A stretch of DNA of 25,640 nucleotides from positions 1 through 25,640 of the forward strand of contig JSYX01000075.1 of NCBI GenBank assembly GCA_000787465.1, given 5' to 3'. The notes beneath the pieces were generated by a model. The model saw only the letters and a program-made list of their open reading frames with translations, did no database searches and had not been told where the DNA came from. A program made the position numbers and the translations under genes. This document shows, in pieces, positions 9,618 to 20,910 of the stretch; positions within the stretch are counted from its first letter, which is position 1, and each line of letters begins with the position of its first letter. This stretch comes from Thermomucor indicae-seudaticae. Its lineage: Eukaryota > Mucoromycota > Mucoromycetes > Mucorales > Lichtheimiaceae.

Positions 9618-12600
9618 TTAGTCGATGCTCTGGACCTCTGATGATCTTGACATGTTGGAAGAGTATTGGGTATGCTGATTTTCATCGTCGTCATAATCTT
9701 GACCTTTTCCGGCACCAGCCTTGACTCGCTGGACACTGTTTTTGCTCCAAGACATACGCTCGTTTCCGGCCATGTACATGGATGGAACCGCTTGAGGATG
9801 AGGACGGCCAAGGTATCGTTCACGCGTGCTGGACTTGAACAAAAGGAAGGCAAAGACGTTATCTGGTATCAAACGGATCACAACACCAATGGGAATCGAC
9901 AAAAGACCAACGACAATCGAAATGGCCCAATGCAGGCCATCAATCGGTGTAACTTGGAACGCAGCACCGCCAAAGTTGACGATCAGTGCTTGACCAGCCA
10001 CACAAATGGCCATGATCGCAAGGAAGAACTTGTTTGCCATAATGTTGTGGAAGATGTTGAGCTTGCTATCAATACGGCGGCAGCTAGATAAGCGATAATC
10101 AGTCATCCGTCCGTCCATCCAGGCAAGAAATTATAGATGTCTTACTTAATCTCGTTAAAGATCTGACAAAAGACAAAGGTGTTAAACACGACGGTTTGCA
10201 GGAGCGGGCTCTCGGTGGGGTACTCGAGCACTTTGCTGTACAAGAGCACGACGGTAACAACGATCTGGAAGATAGCCTGGCCAATAATCATTTTCCACAT
10301 TTTGAAAGTGATCAACGGGTTGGAGCGAGACTCGGGTGCTCGTCGGAGGAGTTCCGGTGTAGGTGGATCCGTCGCCAAAGCGAGGGCGGCAAAGGTATCC
10401 ATAATCAGGTTCACCCACAGCAACTGCACAGCTGTCAGGACCGACTTTTGGTTTTCACTGATCACCGAAGACAAGAAGGTGAGGACCACAGCAGTAATGT
10501 TGACCGTCAACTGGAACTGCAGAAACTTCTTGACAGCGTCATTCACGCATCGGCCCCACATGATAGCCTTGACAATGCTTGAGAAGTTATCGTCCATCAG
10601 GATGATACTCGAGGCTTCTTTGGCGACTTCAGTGCCGGCAATACCCATCGAAAACCCAACGTCGGCCATCTTGAGCGCTGGTCCGTCATTCGTACCGTCG
10701 CCTGTCACAGCCACAATGTCGCCCAGATCGCGAAGTCGGCTGACCAGGATACGTTTGTCTTCCGGGCTCGATCGCGCCAGAACCTGGAGACGTGGCAAGA
10801 TCGCGTCCATTTCAGACGGCGGCAGGTTCCTGAACACGGGACCTTCCATGATGATGCCGCCCGTTGTGTAGATCCCGCACTGCTTGGCAATGCTCTTGGC
10901 AGTCGTCAAGTTGTCACCCGTAACCATACGCACAAATACACCGGCTTGCTGGCAGTCCTTGACGGCTTCCTTGACCCCGGGACGTAATGGGTCTTCGATC
11001 CCGACAATACCGAGGAGCGTCAAGCCGTTGTCTTGCACCAAGTCTTCGTAGGGAACCTCGATTTCTTCTCCTTCAGCAGCGCTACCAGCTAGTTCAGGTC
11101 GAGGTGGCCAATGGTCAAAGTCTCGATACCCAATGCCAATAGTACGCAAGCTGCGCGAAGCATAGCTCTGGATGATGCGTTCGAGTCGGGACCGGTCATC
11201 CGGGCTCAGTGCTCGGGACTTGATGTCATACTCGTGCTCAACTGACTTGTATTGGGACGTCTGCAGTGTGATGATGGTCGAACAGTGCTGGAGCAGAATT
11301 TCAGAAGCACCCTTCACGTGCACTCTGTAAATGATGCGTTTGGGGTCGGCAGCTGCAGGAACTCGGATCACAGTAGCCATCGCTTTGCGTTCCGAACTGA
11401 ATGGAAACACTTGTTCGACTGGGAAACGGCTGCGAAGCGTCTCGTAATGCTCAGAGCCGATGTCGCGTGAGAATGCCAAAAGAGCCGTCTCGGTCTTGTT
11501 GCCCACAAAGCAGTCCCGACCTTGTTCGTCTTTGCCTTCAAATGCAGTAGAGTTCACTGCAATCGACTGGTTGAGCATATTCAAGACTTGTTTCGGTGCT
11601 TTGTCAGCCACGTCCTTGATATCAACGAGGTCTGTGCGCGATGCAGGAACGTCCTTGACAAAACGGAAAGAGCAGCCCAGAGTACCGGCGACGACAGCCA
11701 TCTTGTTTTGGGTCAAGGTACCCGTCTTGTCAGAGCAAACCGTCGTAGCATTGCCCATGGTTTCACAAGCGGCCAGGACACGGACTAGGTTGTTGTCCTT
11801 CAACATACGCTGAGTCGCATAGGCAAGGGCTACAAGAACGATCAGTCAATCCAATAGGATACACAGCATGAATTTCTCTGTTACACAGACATACCCAGTG
11901 TGACAGCCAGCGGCAAGCCTTCGGGAACAGCGACGACCACAATGGTTACAACCACAATAAGGATCTTCATAATATCCAGCACAATATCGGTAGCATGTTC
12001 GGGAATACCGTCCTTCCACGTGATAAAATAACGGATAAGCAAGACAATAAGCATCAACAGACCGGCGGCTGAACCAAGCTTGGCAATCATTTCCGCGAGG
12101 TGGTTTAGCTTTTCTTGAAGAGGTGTGCTTTCTGGTTCGGTTCGGAGAGCCATCATCGTACGTCCATAGTAGGAGTTCATGCCAACACCAGTCACCAGGT
12201 AGGAGCAGACGCCTTCAAGCACTTTGGAGCCAGAAATAATGAACGGATCTGGGGCAGATTTACTGTGGCTGTGTTCAGGTGCTTTTTCTCCTCCATCGTT
12301 GGCCTGCTGGCTGCTCAGTCGATAGCAGGCTTCCCAGGATTGTTTCCTGACAGCGTCGGATTCACCAGTCGCAGCCGATTCGTCGCATTTGAGGTTGTGG
12401 CCCTCAATAAAGATGCCATCAGCAGCTACAATGTCACCTGGTTCCAGATGCAGAATTTCGCCCACTTGCACGTCATGTACAGAAATCATGCATATCGTAC
12501 CGTCCCGCGTTGCCTAAACCAAAGGGTGTAAGAAATAAGCGCTCCAATTGTCTCACAATGCAATTATTTACCTTGACGACACGGTCTTCCTTTTTTGCGT

Positions 12601-13489
12601 TCAGTTTCCGAAATTGGCGTTCCTTTTGATAGTCATTGATACTACCAACAAGCACAACGATCAGGACGGCAACGATGATAGCGACACCTTCAACCCATTT
12701 AACTCCAGGTATCCGGCGGCCCTCTTCGTCGTACTCGGGCACGGCGATATCTTCATAAAGACCAACACCGAGTGAAACAATGGCAGCCACCGTCAGTAGA
12801 ATCTATAGAAAGCCAGTGATCTTGTTAGAAAAAGAAAAAGACAATGAATAGAAGGGTTAACGTACAAGAGTCTTGTCTTGGAATGCCATCCACATGAGCT
12901 GAAAGATACTCTTTGCTTTCACTTCAGGCAGCACATTTCTGCCAAAGACACTGACTCTCTGAGGAAATGCAGCGGCAGCATCGGACTTTGTGACACCAGT
13001 GGCATTGCTCAAGATTGTCATGGAACGAGCGCGTGGACTACGTTGAGGTTGTTCGGGTTGATGGTGATCGTGTTGCATGACGTCGTTCAGAGTAACAGGT
13101 GTTTGTATTTTCACGTTGGGTACCAAACCTGTCTGAAGATCAACATGCAGTCCCTTGGCAATACCGTTTAATCCACCGTAACTGTACAGAAGCGGCAAAT
13201 TCTTCGGATCCATCAAGGCTGAGAGCTGTTCAGGCACAAATGCAAACGGGTTGGATGGATCATTATGTGGTTTCAGATGGTCGCGCAAATCGATCTTGAT
13301 ATCGCTGGACTGCGGCTGTTTTTCTGGAGTTGTTGCTACCAGAGTCGAAGGCACTGGTGTCGACGCCGAAATAAGCGTAGGATCTTCGCTTTGCAGAAAA
13401 GCATGGGTGGTGGTCGTGGTGGTAATCACTGAGAGATGTCGTTGGTCATCGTTATGCGCCGATGGCGTCGAATGATCGTTAGTCGCCAT
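9618..13489 (-). CDS. PMC1-like: P2B-type Ca2+-transporting ATPase (PMCA/Pmc1-like), 5 exons, 1207 aa
   Basis: Exons on the minus strand are 13489-12866, 12802-12572, 12513-11895, 11829-10146 and 10083-9618 (3624 nt, phases consistent). It pumps Ca2+ out of the cytosol into the vacuole or across the plasma membrane. The N-terminal ~200 residues are Thr/Gln/Pro-rich with an S-P-R site. The conserved PMCA entry (V-F-G-R-N-V-L-P, L-M-W-M-A-F-Q-D-K-T-L) then leads into M1. The actuator loop follows (E-P-G-D-I-V-A-A-D-G, then T-G-E-S-D). M4 carries P-E-G-L-P-L at 482-487. The phosphorylated Asp is D525 in C-S-D-K-T-G-T. The nucleotide-binding K-G-A-S-E is near 664, the hinge T-G-D-G-T-N-D-G-P near 867, and M6 has N-L-I-M-D-T-F-A. 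The last exon holds the final membrane helices and a 90-residue basic/acidic tail. No IQ-like motif is seen, so a calmodulin site is uncertain. It is intact. Confidence 0.95.
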
Positions 13490-13560
13490 CGCTAAAAAGG
13501 CTTAAAAGAGCATGAAAAGAAGAAGAAAAAGAAGCGATCCTTCCCTTTCTTTTTTTTCTA

Positions 13561-13569
13561 TTTTATATA
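13561..13569 (-). promoter_or_regulatory. TATA-box candidate of the Ca2+-ATPase gene
   Basis: Read on the minus strand this is TATATAAAA, about 72 nt before the ATG at 13489. It lies directly downstream of a CT repeat on that strand. Position and sequence fit a core promoter. Confidence 0.5.
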
Positions 13570-13577
13570 AAGGAGGC

Positions 13578-13595
13578 AGAGAGAGAGAGAGAGAG
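13578..13595. repeat. (GA)n dinucleotide repeat
   Basis: Perfect AG/GA run beside the TATA candidate. On the gene strand it is a (CT)n tract, a common fungal core-promoter neighbour. Confidence 0.8.
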
Positions 13596-13688
13596 GGCTC
13601 GTGCAACTAGACTTGGGGAGAACAGCCGATCCGTCCGGTTGGGGGAGGGGGGAGGGGCCGAAGGGAGTGAGACAGAGGATTGTCCTCT

Positions 13689-13714
13689 AGCAGCAGCAGC
13701 AGCAGCAGCAGCAG
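13689..13714. repeat. (AGC)n trinucleotide repeat
   Basis: Perfect AGC repeat of about 26 nt in the ATPase upstream region, probably untranslated. It creates false poly-Ala/poly-Cys open frames on both strands. Confidence 0.85.
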
Positions 13715-13990
13715 GATCTAGGGATGATGGAGGCGCAGAAAGAAGCGAGGAGGTTAATGTGAGGGGGGACGCGGACAGGTGCGCGGATCCCAAAGGCTTG
13801 GTGGTTAGAAACTTCTTTGCATTTTGGCCACTTGCACACCACATTACATCCTTTTTGCATTATTGTCCGGTCACTGACAGAAATTCTCGAATCGAATCTG
13901 ATGCTACACATGATGCCTATATTTGGTATCGTCAAGACATTGTATCGAGATTGATATATGAATATGTCCGTCAAAAGATGGAAGAAAAAG

Positions 13991-14012
13991 AAGCTGCATG
14001 TCGATGCAGCTT
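13991..14012. repeat. Perfect 9-bp hairpin
   Basis: AAGCTGCAT and ATGCAGCTT flank a GTCG loop, giving a compact 22-nt stem-loop in the divergent intergenic region. No gene end lies beside it, so a terminator role is not supported. Confidence 0.5.
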
Positions 14013-14357
14013 GCCCATTCCCGCCCGCATGACATTGGATAGGGCTCCCTAAAGGGCCCCCCCCCAGAGTATTAAGAAATAAATACTTATATATAATGAG
14101 AGTTCCCAGTGTACAAAGATAGTCAGCTGGGCATGTATCCTTTCTCTCTACATTAGCCCGAATCGTCGGGTGGATCATGACGACGGGACTCATATTTGAA
14201 TGTTTGTCTGCTCGAATGTCAAGAAACGTAAATGGTTACACTGCTTTGTTGTTTGGAATTCCATGACGAATTTAGACCTGATATTGACATTTATGGCATT
14301 CGTAAAAGCATTCTCTTTGGTAGTCAAAACATTGAAAATTGTTGTTTAAGCGTGCTA

Positions 14358-14383
14358 CTTTTCTTCTCTCTCTCTTTCTTCTT
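14358..14383 (+). promoter_or_regulatory. CT-rich tract before the myosin light chain gene
   Basis: Almost pure pyrimidine run about 80-100 nt before the start codon at 14461. It resembles tracts before the b561 and MFS genes and is likely in or near the core promoter. Confidence 0.4.
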
Positions 14384-14460
14384 TTACATATTATTTCTTC
14401 TTGTTGTTCTAAAGTCGCTACTACTACTTGGAATTCATTTTTTTCAACTGATCCGATCTC

Positions 14461-15148
14461 ATGATGGCCCCAGTAAGAAAAGAATGTTCTGCAATCGAAA
14501 AAGGGCGATCCAATCTCCGCTGATGCCGTGCGTTGCGTGTTAGTTATCGTCAAGAAAGAGCAAACAGAGATCGGCCCGCCAGAACTCGAATGTTTTCGCC
14601 ATGTTCGATAAGGAGCAAATGATGGAGTTTAAGCAAGTTTTCGAGACTATTGATACCAATGAAGATGGCGTCTTGGACGCCAAAGATCTAGAGCTAACCT
14701 TCCAAGCGCTTGGTTAGTTAGTAAACTAATTCATATGATCTCACCTCGTCTTACACATACAAACAGGTCAGCCTGCAACTCCAGACCAGATTGAGAAGAT
14801 GCTTAGTGAAGCACCCGGATCCATCAGCTTCCCTGTCTTTCTCACACTGATGGCTGATAAACTGTCCGGCACTGATCCAGAACATGTGATATTGGACGCA
14901 TTCGCTGCATTTGACGATAATCGTTCAGGGCTGATAAACGCGGATTACTTGAGGGAATGTATGACAACCATGGGCGACCGTTTTACAGACGAGGAGGTAA
15001 GTACATACAAGGGAATTCTTCTTTGCCTACCTTTTCAACAAAGTCTCCCCTTGTATAGGTTGATATCATGTTCAAAGGATCGGCAATTGACGAGAACGGG
15101 AACTTTAACTACAAGAACTTTGTCCGAGTCTTGAAGCATGGCGAATAG
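14461..15148 (+). CDS. Myosin II regulatory light chain, 4 exons, 166 aa
   Basis: Exons 14461-14472, 14544-14712, 14767-14996 and 15059-15148 (501 nt). The protein binds the neck of myosin II and controls contractile-ring activity. The first exon is only 12 nt (Met-Met-Ala-Pro). It is joined by a GTAAGA donor and GTTAG acceptor to a basic segment ending [11 protein letters not shown]. This aligns with the animal light chain [11 protein letters not shown], so Ser19 here is the likely kinase site. EF-hand 1 has loop [12 protein letters not shown] (41-52) and should bind a divalent ion. The N-E-A-P-G-like S-E-A-P-G-S-I-S-F and M-G-D-R-F-T-D-E-E motifs are typical of this family and not of calmodulin. 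The later EF-hands lack key acidic residues. An in-frame stop upstream of exon 2 shows the first exon is needed. A start at 14601 would give a shorter protein without the phosphosite. Confidence 0.92.
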
Positions 15149-17172
15149 TGATTTATCTATCACATCAATTCATTCTTAATGAGAAATCCAAAGATACTAT
15201 GTTCTCGCCAAATAAGACCTCCTTATAGTCCCAATCTGTTAAGCGTGCAGAAACATGCAGAATCAGTATGTACAGCATATTTATCACCAATTCATGCAAT
15301 CAAAATCACATTTGATCTTTCTTGTTCAATACTGCCTATTGCCGTCGTTGGGGGGCATAGTATGCAATAAATGCAAAAGGAGCAGTAGCAGACATAAGGT
15401 TCAACGAGAACGCAATGCCACGCCAATGGCTTATTCAAATGTAATACGTACTGGAATCGCACGGCTGCTATGTAACTTATCGTTTCTAATACTCCTTTTT
15501 CCGTGGCGTAATTGATTCCGCTTACTACATTTTCAAGATTTTACTGGTGTTTATGGTTTGACTGAAAAAGAAAAGTTGTATGGCGCTTTTGAACAATGGC
15601 GGATCGTCAAGCTCTTTTTCTCCTCAACAATCACCCCCTTTGCATTCACTATAATAGAAGTATCTCCGGCCTTGCTTCAGCCAGGCAGGTTAGCTGGCTG
15701 TTTGACGTCTATATCGCACGGGATCAATCTCCCTTTCTTTGAGACTTTCTCGGTGCATTAGTCAGTGAAGTAAAGGGATTTGCCTCGGGTACTAGAAAGG
15801 TAGCCTATGAGACCTTTACACACAAAAGGACACGTAATCTGCTCTCGGGCACAAGTTACCTGCTCTGATGTCACTCAGCGGAATCTCTCCAGCGCATGAA
15901 GAAGACATGCATATTTAATTGTAAAAGATTCGTCGTATACTACGACAGTAACCGATAAGCATTTATTGACACTCACAATGTCATCGCCTTGATGGGGCAA
16001 TTGCAGTGATTAAGCACCACTCTGCGGCTGAGACTCGTAAACTCTTCTTGCTGAATTGCTTTACTGCAACTACACTTGCTAACTGTCTGCTTCGTGAATT
16101 GATAATGCAAGGCGTGCTGCGTCCGAAGTTAAAACACCGTACGCTTGGCTAAGAATGAGGAATGAGGATGCACTGGACTGGGACGATTAAAGATCGTGGA
16201 TGAGGAATACGCTGCACGAGGATACAGTGGACGTGCGCCATGATTTTTCTCACTTTGTTGATACTCAAGCAATGGAACTCGTATAGCACGAAAACCAGAT
16301 GTGAGGTATGAGCCGGGACGGTCATCCAGTGTGGTTTTGCGTGGCCATGCCACCCAACGAATCGACGATACTACGACGATACGGACATATATCACCGAAA
16401 TGACGACCACTGTCAACATGTCGTCATTCCAGTCAGGGGATTGAGTGGCTCGCTCAAAGTTCAGGAACCAGATCTGGGGCCCTCGCTCGACCGGACGTAG
16501 GTCTCCTGCGTGCCAATTGACGCGTCATCATGCTCACAGTGTTACTCTTTAGTATTCATAACATTATGCCCGAGATGACGACGACGTTTAAGCGGGACGC
16601 CTGCAGCATACACTCGAGGACACCGCGAAACATGTCTATAGCATGATGTCCCTGTTGCAAGGAACCTCTTGGTTGCGTCGTAGCTTCTGTGTTGTGCCGT
16701 GCTGAATGTCGTTTCGCTCGAGTCCGCTGGCCTCACCCCGGATCTGGTCGGCCAAAGTAAGGAGCTCGGGGAGATCGAACTGAGTCGTGCAGCTTTTGAG
16801 CTTCTGAATTGAACAAGATCCTGTACGGCCAGTGGATCTGGCCAAGGTGCGACTCAATTCCCTGCACCATCGTCTCCCTGGGCATTTAGCAATATGCCAG
16901 AGTCAGCGTTGCAAGCAGCTACAAGGACCGAATGAAGGGTGCTGCACTACGTTTTACTTGCAGTTCCTTCTCTCTTTACAGGTAACTTTATTGTCAGTTA
17001 GAAATGATGTCTATCCTATCCTTATATGTAAGTTGCTCAGTTTTTTGTACCTCGACATCAATGACGTCATTAGGACATTGTCAGTGTACTTTATGGTGCC
17101 ATAAACGTCACGACAATTTTCAGTCTGCGAGAGAAGACTCAAGATAAGGCTCTATGTTAGCGAAGTTCATGT
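15149..17172. other. Two kilobases without a supported gene
   Basis: Nothing intact is recognised. The minus strand has an open segment at 16419-16129 that begins with a hydrophobic helix-like stretch and continues with an Arg/Pro/Ser-rich part. Another at 16857-16636 has a normal amino-acid mix (F-D-L-P-E-L-L-T-L-A-D-Q-I-R). They are in different frames with stops between. A plus frame from an ATG at 15596 is open for about 48 codons and then broken. All could be remains of old genes, but none has a recognisable motif. Confidence 0.4.
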
Positions 17173-17695
17173 TTGGTTTATGCTTTCGCGACAGACCATC
17201 CAGCGAGCGCGTTGTTATTGGCGTGGCTACTTCTCTGCTTTCTGCTGCGTTGGCGTTTTCATCGTCAATCACGAACGCGACGTGTGTCTCATATTTTTGA
17301 GAAGCAAGAACTCAAGCGCCTTGATACCACAATGAACTATGTGTACGCTGCCTGAGACCCGGCTACGGTTGGAGAGACTGTGGACATCCTTATTCCTATT
17401 GTATCTGTTCTCTTCAACATCTCTTGTATACCTTTGATTGTCATATCCGTTAGTGTACAACCTGCATGCGGGATTCGCTACTTCTGACTATGTTTGGCGG
17501 TATTCACCTTCCCTATTTACCGCGCCATGAGGAACCTCATCTGTTGTTTCGCCGCTTGGGAAAAAGTTCATTGAATGTTGTCGGCCAGGTTACCAATTCG
17601 CTATGGCTACTAATATCTCAAGCCTGAACCTTTTGTGTATGACCCGGCAGCTTCAACGCGCTGGAGTGATCGTTGGGAACTGGCAGTTCTCGAGT
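17173..17695 (+). pseudogene. Decayed membrane-protein-like reading frame
   Basis: One plus frame (codons in register with 17173) stays protein-like for about 520 nt but is cut by five stops: TGA at 17353-17355, then three more and a TAG near 17693. Its parts are a strongly hydrophobic helix (A-L-L-L-A-W-L-L-L-C-F-L-L) followed by a basic segment, a second hydrophobic stretch (I-L-I-P-I-V-S-V-L-F), a third (L-A-V-F-T-F-P-I-Y-R-A-M-R), and a Trp/Asp/Arg segment (F-V-Y-D-P-A-A-S-T-R-W-S-D-R-W). The last loosely recalls the D-F-W-x-x-R-W region of fungal MBOAT/wax-synthase-like acyltransferases; this is a guess. In-frame stops without frameshifts fit a gene lost by point mutations. No ATG is needed at the 5' end, so the beginning is unknown. 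Confidence 0.35.
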
Positions 17696-18661
17696 AGAAA
17701 AGAGGAGATTGCTAAAAAACAAAGTTAAAGATGTCTCCTGGTGCGTTATCGACCTTGTTGCATATGAGATGGCTCTTACTATCCCCTTCCGAAGCTCGCT
17801 GAACAAAGATATATCTAAATTTGGATCGCCAGTTGTTGCTTGTTTCTCGTTCCCCAATACAAAGTAGAATGTGATTTCCTACAACTTACCATCTCTACTA
17901 ATGCAACATACGCTGCGATTTCCTGTGTGGGTCTACCGTACTGCACCGTGGCATTCTCCAACCCCCTGCTTCCCCCCTTTTAAACCGTGTGGCGGTAGAT
18001 TGTGACCATAGCGAGACGGTTACCCGTACAACGCTATAGAAGGACAATCTGACAGGTGTAACCTACTATATCGTATGGTGAAGAGTGTTGGGCTTTGCTT
18101 TCGGTCCTTAGACCCAGAGATTACCGCAGCCAGTTGCAATTCTTGAGCGAACACCATATTAACTCAAGCTTTTCTATATATACCTTCCCATTGAATGCTC
18201 CTAGTGAACGAGTAATTGAACTTGTGACTTTATAGAGACTGTCCTAACTGCAATTAATGCAAGTGAATGACTGACTGGCAATAGTAATCTCTGAGACCCT
18301 TTTTTTGTGGAGACGACCAACACAGGATTCTTGATAGATGTCAATAAGGTGCTTGATTCCTAAAAGAACTGACATCTTTTCGTAAAAGGGACTGACGACC
18401 TCTCAATGGAAAAAAGGCTGTCGATCACTTCGGCGAATTTCATTGAGAGATAGCCAATGAAAACTGCATTGGTTGCACATACGTGCGCTCAGGTCAGCCC
18501 AAGGTGGGGGAGACGTGACCCAATGTATGGTGAAAGACTGCAGACAGAAATCATGCCCTTTTGCAGCTGTAGTGCATTTTGGCAACATTAAGAACGATAT
18601 ATTGTTTGCTCTCTCCTCTTCTTTTCTTTCTCTTTCATTTGCTTCTTCCATAGTAGAAAAC
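17696..18661. other. Intergenic region upstream of the MFS gene
   Basis: No gene is supported. The last 55 nt (about 18605-18655) are a CT-rich tract directly before the MFS start codon, probably core promoter or leader. The first part may include further debris of the broken frame at 17173. Confidence 0.4.
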
Positions 18662-20660
18662 ATGACACATACAGATAATGGTAACACCCAACTTTCTTAT
18701 AAAAAAGATACAAATCTTATCGATTTTCTTAGGGTCCCAAATATCATCCGACTACACTGATCCACCAGAGGATGTCTCATCCACCAAATCGAACCAACAA
18801 CAAGCCTACTCGATTTACTCGCCGTCCCAAATCAACACCATCATGTTACTCGCGTTACTCGCTGGACTGATATCACCACTTAGTGCATTCACTTATTTTC
18901 CGGCCTTGAACGCTATACAACAAGTATGGTCCTTTTTTTCCATGCTGGTCCCATGTTGTCCGCACAGAGAGTGTCATCTAACCTATATCATTCAAAGGAC
19001 TTTGGTGTTAGTTCTGTCCTGGTCAACTTTACCGTGACCGTATTCATGATCGTGCAAGGTATTGCACCGAGCTTTTGGGGTGCATTGGCTGACCACTGGG
19101 GTCGACGGCCTGTCTATCTTGCGACAATGATTATCTACGTTGGCGCTTGCAGTGGATTGGCCTTTACTACCACCTTCCCGGTCTTCCTCGTTATGCGCGG
19201 TGTACAGGCCTTTGGTAGTAGCTCTGTCGTGGCCATAGGTAGGTAATGCAGGGGCCGAGAGCGGAGGGGGTCAGTCCGTCAGGAGAAAGAGAGAGAGAGA
19301 GATGAATCCGATACTTTACAATAACAATGAAAACGCTACTATAGGTGCTGGTGTAATTGCAGACATTACGCTTCCCTCCAAGTAAAGCAGTCTCTATAAT
19401 GCTTGGTATAGTAACAGAAAAGCTGATGGTGTGTTTCTTTAGTCGCGGCAGCTTTTATGGCTTGTATACAATGACTCGGACAGCAGCACCATCTTTTGGT
19501 CCAGTGCTAGGTGGTGTTATTGCGGATCGGTTATCCTGGAGGTAAAAAAATCTCTTTCACGATAAAGGTTGCTCTTCTCCCGACGGCTAATATGTATGTC
19601 GTTCAAGATGGATATTCATTGTACTTGTTGTCTTCGGATCCACATCCTTCATCGCCGTCTTTTTCCTGCTCCCAGAAACGCTGCGGTCGCTCGTCGGCAA
19701 CGGATCAGGCTACGCCAACCCCACACCATCCCAATGGTTCCGACGACACATCTTAAAGGACAAGTCGAAGCCCGTCTATGTGCCTACTCGGGAGCGGTAC
19801 CGTCAGGTTCCGAATTTCTTTGCATCTTTCCGATACTTGCTTGAGCTTGACGTAGCCCTTGCTGCACTCTGCTTTGGGTGTCAATACACGGCCCTGTATT
19901 GTCTGCTGACCACTTTTCCGAGTCTTTTGGAGACTTATTACAACCTGAACCAACTTGAGATCGGCCTCTGTTTTCTGGCACAAGGCTTGGGCGGGATCAT
20001 GGGGTCCGTTCTGGAGGGTCACTTGCTGAATCGCGATTTCCGCATAGCAGCTCGCAAACATGGGTTATCAGAGACTGCCATGCCAGGTCCTGATTTCCCC
20101 ATCTTTCACGCTCGGCTTCGCTCCGCTTGGATCAAAGTCGGCTTGATTCAGGTCTCGATCTTTTCTTATGGATGGTGCTTTGAATACCACACACATCTTT
20201 CCGTGATACTCGTTCTTCATACTATCGGTAAGTTTTTTCTTTTCATGTCCTCTGATCAAGTATATAGAAATCATGATGACGATGAAAGAACACAGTGGGG
20301 TACTGCAACTGTGCTTTATCCAACGACTTTCAGACTTTACTGGTCGACCTTTACCCTGGCAAGGGCGCTTCCATCACCGCAACGAATAACTTTGTACGGT
20401 GTAGTATGGGGTAAGTCTGCATTGGCGGGAAATCTGATAAGGCACCTCATAATCATTTTTTTCTTCCCTCAAGTGCGGTTGCTGCTGTCGTGATCGAGCT
20501 TGGTGTTCAAAAGCTCAACGTTGGGTGGACCTTTACCATTGCGGGCTTCGTGTTTGTATTATCTAATGCACTCTTGGCGATATTGCTCAAGCGCGGTCCA
20601 CAGTGGCGAAAACGCCGCTTGGAGAAAGACTTGGCCAAGCAGCAAGAGACCAGATGTTGA
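18662..20660 (+). CDS. Major facilitator superfamily transporter, DHA1-like, 8 exons, 502 aa
   Basis: Exons 18662-18680, 18733-18923, 18998-19238, 19345-19381, 19443-19541, 19608-20227, 20296-20410 and 20474-20660 (1509 nt, all phases consistent). It is a 12-helix proton antiporter of the plasma or vacuolar membrane. A hydrophilic N-terminus of about 50 residues precedes TM1 (M-L-L-A-L-L-A-G-L-I-S-P-L). Motif A between TM2 and TM3 reads G-A-L-A-D-H-W-G-R-R-P. The motif C-like G-P-V-L-G-G is in TM5, followed by L-S-W-R-W-I-F. A long central loop begins near L-L-P-E-T-L-R. The C-half has L-V-D-L-Y-P-G-K-G-A-S-I-T-A-T-N-N, typical of fungal drug:H+ antiporters (Qdr/Dtr1/Flr-type), then G-W-T-F-T. 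The tail is basic. The substrate cannot be read from the sequence. Intron 3 is long (106 nt) and contains a GA repeat. The 19-nt first exon is fixed by frame and by a GTAACA donor. Confidence 0.92.
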
Positions 20661-20910
20661 CTTTCTTGCCAAAACTTGTAGTAGCAAATGTAACTGTAGA
20701 AATTAATATATCATAAAAAGCTGTAATATTGCCCTATTGTAGTTTACGTAGCGTCGTCGTACCTGTATGCGAAGAACCAGTCGAGAGTACATATCCATCG
20801 GGTCAATCCAAAGCTAACACGCAAAAGCTTGAATGCCGGAATTTGATTGGTCGATATGTTCCAAGCATGATCGCCTTGACGCTGTGTTGCAGCTACTTGT
20901 GTTCTTGGTC

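Larger units (their letters stand above)
13490..14460. other. Divergent promoter region, Ca2+-ATPase / myosin light chain
   Basis: About 970 nt without a supported gene. The ATPase side (13490-13850) is purine-rich on the plus strand, with GA and AGC repeats and a G-rich run near 13640. The light-chain side has a TATATA stretch near 14090 and a CT-rich tract at 14358-14383. A 9-bp hairpin lies between. Open frames here (13639-14052 and its minus-strand shadow) are made mostly of repeat translations and are not believed. Confidence 0.5.

Noticed and set aside
10179..10871. 230-codon plus-strand open frame
   Set aside because: It lies antisense inside the Ca2+-ATPase exon, whose motifs are complete; it is a shadow frame.
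10805..10880. G-for-A change in the ATPase hinge motif (T-N-D-G-P)
   Set aside because: Gly at this place is normal in animal-type PMCA pumps, so it is not an anomaly.
13639..14193. Open frames on both strands with poly-Ala or poly-Cys runs
   Set aside because: They are translations of the AGC repeat and flanking promoter DNA, with no family-like sequence and no splice support.
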